Assembly: GCA_025060275.1 (NCBI GenBank)
Contig: JANXCJ010000012.1
Location: 1 to 23,889 of the forward strand
Source: Bacteroidia bacterium
GTDB taxonomy: Bacteria; Bacteroidota; Bacteroidia; SpSt-205
Reading direction: 5' to 3'
DNA: 23,889 nucleotides
Below are positions 1 through 7,628 of the stretch, piece by piece. The notes below the pieces were generated by a model. That model saw only the letters and a list, made by a program, of their open reading frames with translations, did no database searches and was not told where the DNA came from. The position numbers and the translations under genes are program-made. How positions within the stretch are numbered: position 1 is the first letter of the stretch; each line of letters opens with the position of its first letter.

Positions 1-747
1 ATTTGGGAGCAGTTTTGCAGTTGGTACTTAGAGGCACTCAAGCCCGCCCCTGCCCTCTCCCTCTTGGAAAAAGTAGAAGCTCAAGCCCTACGTCTCCTAC
101 AGCTCATTCACCCTTTCATGCCCTACATAACAGAAGAATTATGGCATCAAATGCAAGACCTCCCAGCGCATTCCTTCATTACCAATCACGATATAAAGCC
201 TATCCCCAGAGAGATTAACTGGCAGCTCTTAGATGCCGTACTGCTGGCTCAAGTAGCCATATCCCGAATCAGAGAACTTAAGCAGACTTTTGGTCTCTCG
301 GAAATAACTAAGCTGGCTACCCTCAACTTACAATCTAAGTTTTTTCCTACGATTGCACGCTGGCTTCAGCACTTCTTAGGTGCCTCCATAGAACCTCAGC
401 TCAAGCCGCTCTCTGATAGAGTAATCCGCCTAAATGTAAGAACAGTAGGAGTGTCTACTACTCTACATGAACGCATACACTTGTATCAGGAAGTATTCTT
501 CGTATACGCAGATATATCTGAGGATAAATGGAAAAATCTCATCGCTATGTTATATAAAGAGCAGTCCCATGCCCTAAAATTTAGAGAAATGCTCCTGGCT
601 AAGCTTCAAAACCCAGATTTCCTTCACAAAGCACCCCCTGAAATCATAGAGAAGGAAAGAAAGAAACTGGAGGACACTGAAGCTCGCCTACGACTTATCA
701 CAGAACAGCTGGAAGCTATGGGGGTTGAAAGTGCAGAGAAAAAATAA
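1..747 (+). CDS. valS: Valyl-tRNA synthetase, C-terminal part (5' end outside the window)
   Basis: Charges tRNA-Val with valine in the cytoplasm. The frame is open from base 1 and gives 248 residues before TAA. The start (FCSWYLEALKP) and the following PFMPYITEELWHQM are typical of the anticodon-binding domain of class Ia ValRS. The last 65 or so residues (KLQNPDFLHKAPPEIIEKER, then a charged helix) are the C-terminal coiled-coil arm that contacts the tRNA elbow. The catalytic HIGH and KMSKS parts lie upstream and are not visible. A TTG at 64 is merely an internal codon, not a start. The gene converges on the minus-strand gene ending at 781, with 33 bp between them and no clear terminator hairpin there. 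Identification is firm. Confidence 0.95.
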   Translation: MWEQFCSWYLEALKPAPALSLLEKVEAQALRLLQLIHPFMPYITEELWHQMQDLPAHSFITNHDIKPIPREINWQLLDAVLLAQVAISRIRELKQTFGLSEITKLATLNLQSKFFPTIARWLQHFLGASIEPQLKPLSDRVIRLNVRTVGVSTTLHERIHLYQEVFFVYADISEDKWKNLIAMLYKEQSHALKFREMLLAKLQNPDFLHKAPPEIIEKERKKLEDTEARLRLITEQLEAMGVESAEKK

Positions 748-780
748 GGCTGCCTTAGCGAATCTATTGCGAGCCCTGCA

Positions 781-2043
781 CTAATCCAGGAGAGGTGGAA
801 CTTGAATCCTTAGAAGGTCCTCGGGAGCCCCTCCTAAACGGCTATGGATGAAGTAAGCCTCATAAGGTTTTCTCTTGTGGAAAAAGAATTTACGGTAAGT
901 AGTGCCATCCAGTGTAATTCTTTGATGTGGTATATCTGCAGTGTAGATGAGTGCCCATATACCTGAGAGTAGCCCCCGAGCAGCAGGCGGATGGTCTAAT
1001 ACATAAGAAGAGGCAGCAATAGCTGTAGTCTCGTACCAGTTGATGAATTTTACTCTCCCTCCCTCTGAATTGGGGCGATCAAGATACTCTACTAATCCCC
1101 ACCCAATCGCTGGAAAGCATCCGGCTAAACCATAAAACCAGTCTTCAGAACTGTCTAAGTAAGGGCGCACAACGGCATCCCATTCCGCGCTCTGCAGGAT
1201 AGACCCTACCGTGTTGAAAGCACACACATGCCCCGACTCTATTAGCATATTTAGCACAACTGGACGAATCTCAGAGCCTACAGCTTTCTCTATGCGAGCT
1301 ACATGTCTATCTGAAACAAGCCCATAGTAGTTGGCTGGAGTAAAGGTAAGTACTACCCCGAATGCCTCTATGAGCCCCGTCGTCTCATCGGGCAAAAGGG
1401 GTAGTCCCAATACAGCGTCTCTAATCTGTGCAATAGGAACGCGTGTATGAGAGGGTTGGTGAATAGTTCCTTCTTCATACCTACCTTCCTGAGGAGAAAA
1501 AAACAGGGGTAAAGGGGTACCTAAGCGGAAAAATTCCCATTCCACTACCCTATCTCCTAAACTTAGGCAAGCCGTTTGACGACTGCCCATACTACCTAAT
1601 GAGAGGTCATAAATAGCTTCCAGAGCCCCCGCCAAATATCCCTGCGAAAAGTAGGACACACCCCGCTGTCCCGGGGCGCGCGGAGGAAAAGTCGCTGCAT
1701 AAGTGTAAGCATAATGCTCATAGGGTGTATTCACCTTACCACCTTCTGCACTTACACCTTCCAGACTTACACGACCATATCCACACCGAGCAAATACACT
1801 TTCTACCACTGCTTTCCGATGCCCTATGTCAGAGGCCCCCAGCTCTTGAAAGAGCTCTCGGAACAAGCTATGACCTATCTCCTGAGCCGTCCAAACCAGC
1901 ACCTCCTCTACAGGATAGTAACGAGCCGCATCCTCTATACTTGTCTGGAAAAAGTGATTGTAAAAGTGGCAGTGAACTACATGGGGCTCCCCCCCTAAAA
2001 CTAAGGTTCCCCTACTTACGTTAGGCTTGAAGTTTATCATCAT
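781..2043 (-). CDS. Protein with two tandem V4R-like (4-vinyl reductase-type) halves
   Basis: A 420-residue protein of unknown role. V4R domains are small-molecule-binding folds first described in 4-vinyl reductase BchJ and found in regulators. The first half has the typical ending, a helix FSQGYLAGALEAIYD, then CLSLGDRVVEWEFF, like the family's C-x-x-x-G-D-x-x-x-x-F pattern. The second half repeats the order: GWGLVEYLDR with GGRVKF matches GYGRVSLEG with GGKV of the first half. LLSGIWALIY then aligns with YLAGALEAIY, and ITLDGTTYRKFFF with the Gly-Asp segment, but the Cys is lost. No signal peptide or membrane segment is seen, so it is probably cytoplasmic. The start is 13 bp after the stop of the small gene at 2057-2407, so the two are likely co-transcribed. 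The V4R assignment is by eye and moderate; ligand and function are unknown. Confidence 0.6.
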   Translation of the reverse strand: MMINFKPNVSRGTLVLGGEPHVVHCHFYNHFFQTSIEDAARYYPVEEVLVWTAQEIGHSLFRELFQELGASDIGHRKAVVESVFARCGYGRVSLEGVSAEGGKVNTPYEHYAYTYAATFPPRAPGQRGVSYFSQGYLAGALEAIYDLSLGSMGSRQTACLSLGDRVVEWEFFRLGTPLPLFFSPQEGRYEEGTIHQPSHTRVPIAQIRDAVLGLPLLPDETTGLIEAFGVVLTFTPANYYGLVSDRHVARIEKAVGSEIRPVVLNMLIESGHVCAFNTVGSILQSAEWDAVVRPYLDSSEDWFYGLAGCFPAIGWGLVEYLDRPNSEGGRVKFINWYETTAIAASSYVLDHPPAARGLLSGIWALIYTADIPHQRITLDGTTYRKFFFHKRKPYEAYFIHSRLGGAPEDLLRIQVPPLLD

Positions 2044-2056
2044 AAGCGGTATAATA

Positions 2057-2407
2057 TTAGGAAACTTTTTGTACTACTCTAGGGGGCACGCGAATACCAT
2101 AAAGTTCCATTAGCGTGCTTACTAATAGATTAGCTAATGCACCCGGTATAACCATGTCAGAAGTAGGAGCGATTATTTGACGGAGCTGGATGCGTTCCGC
2201 TAATACGTCATTCACACAACGCATTATGATCCTATCCCATGCATAAGGAGAAGCATTTGAGACCACCCATTCATACAGGGGTAGCACACTTATTTTGTCA
2301 TGTTCAGAGAGCTTAATGACCTGGGAAGTAGCATTTTCCCCCCCAGGAGAAGTTTCAGATTTGCGTTCAGAGGGAAAAAGCCCTCCTAACCACGCTCGCC
2401 AAGACAT
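2057..2407 (-). CDS. Small hypothetical protein, first gene of the V4R-like operon
   Basis: A 116-residue protein that I do not recognise. I chose ATG at 2407 (MSWRAWLGG) rather than the in-frame ATG at 2422, because a perfect TATATTTG box (2419-2412) ends four bases before it and would lie inside the longer version. The N-terminus is short and hydrophobic/aromatic, followed by a Ser/Glu-rich low-complexity stretch (residues about 12-30). The remainder looks helical (LYEWVVSNASPYAWDRIIMR, then a C-terminal half rich in Leu and Val). No catalytic motif or signal peptide is evident. Being directly upstream of the V4R-like gene, it may be that protein's partner, but this is inference from position alone. 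Confidence 0.6.
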   Translation of the reverse strand: MSWRAWLGGLFPSERKSETSPGGENATSQVIKLSEHDKISVLPLYEWVVSNASPYAWDRIIMRCVNDVLAERIQLRQIIAPTSDMVIPGALANLLVSTLMELYGIRVPPRVVQKVS

Positions 2408-2411
2408 GACC

Positions 2412-2419
2412 CAAATATA
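2412..2419 (-). promoter_or_regulatory. Bacteroidota -7 promoter element (TATATTTG) for the 2407 gene
   Basis: Perfect TAnnTTTG on the minus strand, four bases (GGTC) before the ATG at 2407. No TTTG is found at the usual -33 distance. Transcription would start at or within a base or two of the ATG. Confidence 0.6.
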
Positions 2420-2422
2420 CAA

Positions 2423-2596
2423 CGCACATAAAAAAAGGATTTTAGCTTTTTATAATCAAAAACTACTTTTGCTTTTAGGCTCTTAGGGTCACATAGCGAG
2501 AGAGGGAGCTGTCGCATCTGCAGAAGTAGATAGTCCATCCCCAGTAGCAGTTTATAAGAGTTACTGCTTTGATCTCCACAGCTTAAGGAATAAGTC
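2423..2596. other. Divergent intergenic region with an inverted repeat
   Basis: Separates the minus-strand operon starting at 2407 from the plus-strand gene starting at 2610. It holds AGCAGT at 2546-2551 and its complement ACTGCT at 2563-2568, with an 11-base AT-rich spacer, about 30 bases upstream of the plus-strand -7 box. This could be an operator or just a chance hairpin. No tRNA-like or small protein signal is seen. Confidence 0.3.
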
Positions 2597-2604
2597 TAAA
2601 TTTG
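2597..2604 (+). promoter_or_regulatory. -7 promoter element (TAAATTTG) for the gene at 2610
   Basis: Perfect TAnnTTTG ending five bases before GTG 2610. The nearest TTTG upstream (2568-2571) is 25 bases away, longer than the usual 18-21, so the -33 element is weak or absent. Confidence 0.6.
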
Positions 2605-2609
2605 TGAGA

Positions 2610-3797
2610 GTGAGTGAGATAATATACTCTCTTTCAGTTGAACGCATCAGGTGGGTAGCTTGGCTTATTTTCTCATCGTTTGTCTTCACGCTTTCTCTTA
2701 CCTATCTGCTCCCTGTCTCACCCATCGTGAAAGAGTTTTACATATACATCTATGGAATAGGCTCTGCATTACCACTTATTACTATCCTTCTTTGCTATCA
2801 TCCTTCTACTAAGAATAAGGAATATGTAAAACTACTTATCTTATATTCAGCCACCCTTCCACTCCTCATAGAAGGAATGATGACTACTCCGCTTTCAGGA
2901 GGATTTTTTTTATGGGCATGTACGATGGCAGGCTTAGGAGCGATACTTCTCTTAGACCCAGCGAAGATGTGGAACATTCATTTTCTCGTAGGCGGGCATA
3001 TCATCATGGCTATGGTAGGGATACTTATGCATCCTTTTTTAAGTTACCTACCTGCCAACGAGATGAGCCATGGGATTTGGCGCTTTGCACCAATTACACT
3101 CATGGTGGGAGGAGGAATCTATTTAGCCTACTTTCAATATAGAAAGATACCTATGCAATTGCGCAAACTTTATGGGGAATTACAAAACTTAGCAGCCGAG
3201 CAGAGACGGCTTCTCTTAGAAAGCATAGAAAAACGAGAGGCAGCAGAAAAAAAACATGAGGAATTGGAAGCAGCCTACAAAGAACTTTCTCGCCTTCAAG
3301 AGGAGGAGCGAAAGCGCATGAGAAAGGAGAACTTTATTATTCAATACGAAGCGCTCATGCGAGATAGTTATCATGAAGAGCTTTACACCTTTGCACGGAA
3401 ACTCTTAGAACAGCTCTCCATGGATTTACCTGTTATAGGCGGACTGTTTTACAAAAGAGAGAAGGAAGCATGGCTTGCATATAGAAGTTATGGCTTCCCC
3501 ACTCATGAAGGAAAATATGTAAAGGGAGGCTTGCCAGAGGTAGCTGCAAGTTTGTGTAGGCCTTACATGATAATTCCTCCCCCTATTGGGACGCTTGTTC
3601 CTCGTTCCACATTTAGCGTTTCGTATGGACGGGCTCTCTTGTACCTTCCTTTGTATAGTGAGGCTACCAAGGAAACTTTGGCTGTAGTAGAATTACTTCT
3701 TGCAGAAAAAGTAGAGGAGGAAACCCTCTCACTTCTTGCACAAATTCTCCCCCGTATAGGCACCTATCTCTGGGCTAAGCAAAGCCAGTTGGTCTAA
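2610..3797 (+). CDS. Six-helix membrane protein with coiled coil and C-terminal GAF-like domain
   Basis: A 395-residue protein, probably a membrane sensor. Residues about 15-180 form roughly six hydrophobic helices (for example WVAWLIFSSFVFTLSLTYLL and FAPITLMVGGGIYLAYF). Residues about 185-240 are a strongly charged coiled coil (EKREAAEKKHEELEAAYKEL). The rest reads like a GAF-type domain: a helix, strands around GGLFYKREKEAWLAY, then GRALLYLPLYSEATKETLAV and a final helix. No histidine kinase, cyclase, phosphatase or DNA-binding domain follows, so any output must pass through a partner. GTG 2610 is preferred over GTG 2604 because the latter overlaps the -7 box. The next gene starts 27 bp after the stop and has its own box. 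The role is inferred from architecture only. Confidence 0.7.
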   Translation: MSEIIYSLSVERIRWVAWLIFSSFVFTLSLTYLLPVSPIVKEFYIYIYGIGSALPLITILLCYHPSTKNKEYVKLLILYSATLPLLIEGMMTTPLSGGFFLWACTMAGLGAILLLDPAKMWNIHFLVGGHIIMAMVGILMHPFLSYLPANEMSHGIWRFAPITLMVGGGIYLAYFQYRKIPMQLRKLYGELQNLAAEQRRLLLESIEKREAAEKKHEELEAAYKELSRLQEEERKRMRKENFIIQYEALMRDSYHEELYTFARKLLEQLSMDLPVIGGLFYKREKEAWLAYRSYGFPTHEGKYVKGGLPEVAASLCRPYMIIPPPIGTLVPRSTFSVSYGRALLYLPLYSEATKETLAVVELLLAEKVEEETLSLLAQILPRIGTYLWAKQSQLV

Positions 3798-3820
3798 ATA
3801 AATTATAGTCTTTATCTTTG
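3789..3820 (+). promoter_or_regulatory. Promoter TTG-N21-TATCTTTG for the SBBP-ankyrin gene
   Basis: A -33-like TTG (3789-3791) lies inside the end of the preceding gene. The -7 box TATCTTTG (3813-3820) is perfect and ends four bases before ATG 3825. Predicted transcription start falls on the start codon. Confidence 0.6.
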
Positions 3821-3824
3821 TCTC

Positions 3825-6614
3825 ATGGAACGATTATCCCTTCTTACGGGGCTTATATGTATCGTTTTTCCTTACCTATACAGTCAAGATAGAGCGGATC
3901 TAGCCTATCGCCAGCCTTACTTCATAGAAAATAAAGGACAGTGGCCTGCGGAGGTACTATACCTCTGCCGCTTGGGTAGGGCAGATATATGGATTACTTG
4001 CTATGGACTCAATATTGCGTTCTACCAAGTATATGAAAAGAAAGAAGATACGCAGGAAGCAATGCTGTGGGCGGATAATCCTAAAGCCCCCCTGAGAGAG
4101 GGTGAGATTATCGGACAAAGAATCCTTCTAAAATATCAAAATAAAAATGAATACTTTACAGCCGAAGGCGTAGGAAAGCTACCTGGCTATTATAATTATC
4201 TCATAGGCAGTGATCCCAGGTCTCATATCACAGGTGTAGGTCTGTACAATGAAGTATGGTTGCGCGGCATATATCCGGGGATAGACATTCGTTACTATTT
4301 TGATGAAGGGCATTTTAGATACGACTGGGTAGTGGAGCCGTATGCAGATGTGTCTCGTATTCGCTTCAGCATAGAGGGCGCTGAGTCTATCTACCAATCT
4401 GATGCAAACGAGATAACATTCTATACACGCTTCGGAGCGGTGCATTTAGCTGATATGCTTGCCTATCAGGCGGGAAACATAGTCCCCTCCCGCTTCGTTC
4501 GTAGAAATGAAAACTGGGAACTCGCAGTCGGACCCTATTACGCTGCCTCCCCCCTCGTGATAGACCCCGTTATGTATTCCAATTTGCTCGCAGGAGGAGG
4601 ATGGGAAGAAGCACAGGCCATAGCTGTGGATAAAAATGGCAGTACTTATGTAGTGGGGTGGACATTATCTCCAGACTATGATATTTCCTCAGGTGCTTTT
4701 CAGGCCTCTCTAAATGGCAAGATAGACGCATTCATAACAAAAACGAACGCCTCCGGGAAGTCTCTCATCTATTCCACCTTTATAGGGGGAAAGGGAACAG
4801 AGATCGCCTATGGAGTGGCAGTAAGCAAAGACGGCCACCCCTATATCGCTGGCTATACAGAATCCCGAGACTTTCCCGCCACACTGGGAAGCTTCCGCGC
4901 AAAGTATAAAGGAACTAAGGCTTCGCCCCAAGAAGGCTTTGTAATTAAGCTGAATCAGCAGGGCACCAGCGCCCTTTATTGCACTTATTTAGGAGGCACT
5001 CTCAACGACATAATCTTTGACATAGCCTTAGACGCTGAGGAAAATGCCTACGTGGTAGGCTATACTGAATCCGTTAGGTTTCCCGTGAGCAAGAAGGGCT
5101 TTCAGAAAAGAAATAAAGGGGGCAAAGACGCTTTCATAACAAAGATTGCCCCTATGGGTAATAGTGTGATCTATTCCACCTACTTAGGTGGGAGTAGAAC
5201 AGATGTGGGATTGGCTGTCGCTGTAGATAATAGAGGGCATGCTTATATCACAGGCTATACAGAGTCATTCGACCTTCCTACTACAGAAGGAGCTCTCCAA
5301 AGAAGACATGGGAATGCTGCTGACTCCTCATTTATATCCAGAGATGTATTTGTAACAAAGTTTGACCCAACTGGGAGAGCTCTCATCTACTCCACTTATA
5401 TAGGAACTAAAGACCAAGAAATAGCCGCCGGCATAGCCGTAGATGCAAGTGGAAGCGCTTACATTACGGGTACAACTAACTCTCAACAGTTTCCCGTTTC
5501 TAAGGGAGTTGTTCAGCCCACTTTTCGGGGCAAATTAGATGCTTTCGTACTCAAGCTAAACAATATTGGCTCTACTTTGCTTTTCTCCACCTATTTAGGC
5601 GGAGAAGAGTCTGATTTTGGTCGTGATATAAAAGTTGATAAAAAGGGATATGTATATGTAGTCGGAAGTACGAAGTCTGACCGCTTTCCAGTTACCCTGG
5701 TTTCTTTCCAGAGAGAAAGACAAGGGGAAAGCGATGCCTTTCTTGTTCGCTTAGAATCCAAGGCTAAAAAGATCATGTATTCCACTTACATAGGGGGCTC
5801 GGACGCAGAAGAAGCATACAGCTTGGACATAAGCGAGGAGCATAAATTATTTGTCACAGGTTTTACCCTCTCTGATGATTACCCTGTGGGAAGGGGCAGA
5901 GAAAAAGCATATAGCGGTGGAAAGGATGTTTTCCTAACTCATCTAAGCACTTCTTTCCATTTTGATGATGTAGATTATTTTATTAGGGATGAAGAAGGAA
6001 ATACCTTTTTTCACCAGGTATGCGCAGACCCCGTCTATTCTGCTGAGGTAATTGATAGAATAATAGAAAAAACAGAAATTATTCGCAAAATGCTCACAGC
6101 CCGCAATAAAAGAGGCCAAGTACCCCTCCATGTAGCCGCCGCTAACCATAACCCCCTCTTAGTGAGATATATACTAGACCTTAAGGAAACAGACGTAGAT
6201 ATAAAAGACTTCTACGGAGATACGCCGCTATCCTTAGCGATGGACTCGCCGACGGACTCAAGAGGCAAGTATGATGTGATAGATTTACTCATGCAGGCAG
6301 GCGCAAGCACAGAGTACGTATTCAGCTTGAGAGAGGAGCGGCGTAAAAAAGCCCTTGAAGAGAAGAAAGCCCAAGAGGAAGAAGCAGAGAGAGAAAGGCA
6401 GCAATTCCTATACGAGCAGGAAAAAATGGCTTACATAAAGAAAATGCAAGCTGAGGCAGGCCTTATAGAAGCCCAAACTCGTAAAACCAGAACCGAGGCA
6501 GAAGCTACAGAAGAGCAGATAAGGGAAATGCGACATAGACGAGAACAGGAAAGAATACAACAGCTCATGGAGAATGTAAATAAAAGCCTCCAGATAATGA
6601 TGGGTTCAGATTAG
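3825..6614 (+). CDS. Secreted SBBP seven-repeat propeller protein with ankyrin repeats and C-terminal coiled coil
   Basis: A 929-residue exported protein of unknown role. Residues 1-20 are a signal peptide ending LYSQ. Residues about 30-245 start with FIENKGQWPAEV, the hallmark of the N-terminal domain that often precedes SBBP repeats (DUF7948 type). Residues about 251-708 contain exactly seven SBBP units of the form YSTYxGG, D/E-rich turn, AVDxxGxxYVxGxTxS, which fits one seven-bladed beta-propeller. Residues about 715-830 hold two to three ankyrin repeats (RGQVPLHVAAANHNPLLVRY, then YGDTPLSLAM, then IDLLMQAGAS). Residues about 833-929 are a highly charged coiled coil (EERRKKALEEKKAQEEEAER). 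There is no T9SS-type C-terminal domain and no lipobox. The 3' end is 8 bp from the next gene, a barrel-like protein, so both are probably co-transcribed. The combination of these domains is unusual. Confidence 0.85.
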   Translation: MERLSLLTGLICIVFPYLYSQDRADLAYRQPYFIENKGQWPAEVLYLCRLGRADIWITCYGLNIAFYQVYEKKEDTQEAMLWADNPKAPLREGEIIGQRILLKYQNKNEYFTAEGVGKLPGYYNYLIGSDPRSHITGVGLYNEVWLRGIYPGIDIRYYFDEGHFRYDWVVEPYADVSRIRFSIEGAESIYQSDANEITFYTRFGAVHLADMLAYQAGNIVPSRFVRRNENWELAVGPYYAASPLVIDPVMYSNLLAGGGWEEAQAIAVDKNGSTYVVGWTLSPDYDISSGAFQASLNGKIDAFITKTNASGKSLIYSTFIGGKGTEIAYGVAVSKDGHPYIAGYTESRDFPATLGSFRAKYKGTKASPQEGFVIKLNQQGTSALYCTYLGGTLNDIIFDIALDAEENAYVVGYTESVRFPVSKKGFQKRNKGGKDAFITKIAPMGNSVIYSTYLGGSRTDVGLAVAVDNRGHAYITGYTESFDLPTTEGALQRRHGNAADSSFISRDVFVTKFDPTGRALIYSTYIGTKDQEIAAGIAVDASGSAYITGTTNSQQFPVSKGVVQPTFRGKLDAFVLKLNNIGSTLLFSTYLGGEESDFGRDIKVDKKGYVYVVGSTKSDRFPVTLVSFQRERQGESDAFLVRLESKAKKIMYSTYIGGSDAEEAYSLDISEEHKLFVTGFTLSDDYPVGRGREKAYSGGKDVFLTHLSTSFHFDDVDYFIRDEEGNTFFHQVCADPVYSAEVIDRIIEKTEIIRKMLTARNKRGQVPLHVAAANHNPLLVRYILDLKETDVDIKDFYGDTPLSLAMDSPTDSRGKYDVIDLLMQAGASTEYVFSLREERRKKALEEKKAQEEEAERERQQFLYEQEKMAYIKKMQAEAGLIEAQTRKTRTEAEATEEQIREMRHRREQERIQQLMENVNKSLQIMMGSD
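4575..5945 (+). repeat. Seven SBBP propeller repeats (coding, degenerate)
   Basis: Protein-level tandem repeats of roughly 60-70 residues each. Each unit begins with a Tyr/Phe-Ser-Thr-Tyr/Phe-x-Gly-Gly strand, and there are seven such starts. At DNA level the best conserved stretch is around the codons for that strand. This is divergence expected of old internal duplication, not recent expansion. Confidence 0.75.
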
Positions 6615-6622
6615 GCAGATAT

Positions 6623-7531
6623 ATGAGAATACCATGTATATTGATACTCGTTTTCGGCTTTCACGTTTTGTATTCCCAACCTCCTGAAGAAGAGCTACTT
6701 GAGACAAAGCCTGCTACTCCCCAACCTCAGACCCCTAGGGCAACCAAAGAAAAGTTCAGCTATTTGAGAGCAGGAATCGGCGCCTGTCCTCAGATCACTT
6801 TTATCAGCAATTCCGACGACGCGATGGACGATTGGGACCCCGGTGGCTCTGTAGCCCCTATTTTCATGCTCACCTTTGAACCTATCAAGCATATAGCTTT
6901 AAGGGGAGAGTTGCTCTATTCTCACTACAAGATGAAGCTAAGTCAGCCAGACTGGTTCTTTTTAGAGGATTATGACATTTTTTACAATTATACTCTCAAT
7001 ACATCTCTCAAATATCTTCAGACTTCCCTGCTTTTATTTCTACAAACAGGTGCTCTCAGTGGAGCTCGCCTTGCCCTATTTGGCGGTATCCAGCCCAGCT
7101 TTTTAGTCAGTTACTCAGATGAGATGGAATATGTACTCGCGGACACAAACGGTTTCTCTATAAGCGGAAGCCTAAGAATGAAAGGGGGGGAATTCAAGGT
7201 ATATTTTGAAGATAGCATATACAGAGCCAGATTAATCCGAGAGCCTTACAAAAACACTGTGATGGGACTCCTATTCGGCTCAGAAGTCGCTATCTTACTG
7301 GGCAAGACGGCAGAGCTTTGTCTTCAGCTTCGTATCGCTGTAAGCACAGACGATGCAGAGAACAAACAGGTATCTTTGAGCTTTCCGAATCATCCCAGCG
7401 AGCCGCTGTGGGGTAGTTTAGGAAAAGGTTTAAGTTTCTTAGGATATGGGCTTCAAGGAAATCGCAGTCCTACAACACTCATATCCCTAGGACTCTTAGC
7501 GGGAGTGAATTTTACCATAGGTAAATGGTAA
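6623..7531 (+). CDS. Predicted outer-membrane beta-barrel protein
   Basis: A 302-residue protein with a clear signal peptide (hydrophobic CILILVFGFHVLYSQ). A Pro/Thr/Glu-rich linker (residues about 20-42) follows. The rest is made of alternating amphipathic strands such as HIALRGELLYSHYKMKL, ARLALFGGIQPSFLVSYS and ISLGLLAGVNFTIGKW, with a C-terminal aromatic residue, as usual for barrel proteins of the PorT/OMP type. It has no own -7 box and begins 8 bp after the SBBP-ankyrin gene, so it is read from that transcript. A physical link with the propeller protein, for example as its membrane anchor, is inference from co-transcription. Confidence 0.7.
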   Translation: MRIPCILILVFGFHVLYSQPPEEELLETKPATPQPQTPRATKEKFSYLRAGIGACPQITFISNSDDAMDDWDPGGSVAPIFMLTFEPIKHIALRGELLYSHYKMKLSQPDWFFLEDYDIFYNYTLNTSLKYLQTSLLLFLQTGALSGARLALFGGIQPSFLVSYSDEMEYVLADTNGFSISGSLRMKGGEFKVYFEDSIYRARLIREPYKNTVMGLLFGSEVAILLGKTAELCLQLRIAVSTDDAENKQVSLSFPNHPSEPLWGSLGKGLSFLGYGLQGNRSPTTLISLGLLAGVNFTIGKW

Positions 7532-7628
7532 AACGAATGAAAAGTCGCTAACTTCCTCGTTTTCCCATAATAAAAAGGGAGCCTTCATTGAGAGAACTCC
7601 CTCGAAGGCCGTGCTTTTCTTGGCTCTA
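7530..7628. terminator. Terminator region between the barrel gene and the thioredoxin remnant
   Basis: On the minus strand AGGGAG (arm at 7602-7597) pairs with CTCCCT (arm at 7581-7576). It is followed directly by TTTTATTAT, a good intrinsic terminator for the minus-strand remnant ending at 7629. On the plus strand a weak AT-rich stem AAAACGA (7530-7536)/TCGTTTT (7557-7563) overlaps the stop of the barrel gene and is less convincing. Confidence 0.5.

Noticed and set aside
748..780. AAGGC-GCCTT inverted repeat after valS as a terminator
   Set aside because: The arms are one base apart, so no hairpin loop can form, and there is no T-run.
4575..5945. Tandem repeats as a CRISPR-like or non-coding array
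   Set aside because: The periodicity is at protein level within one long open frame and the units are diverged at DNA level.
6611..6622. Possible Shine-Dalgarno (AGGCAG) before the barrel gene
   Set aside because: Short and imperfect, and no other start in the window has one.
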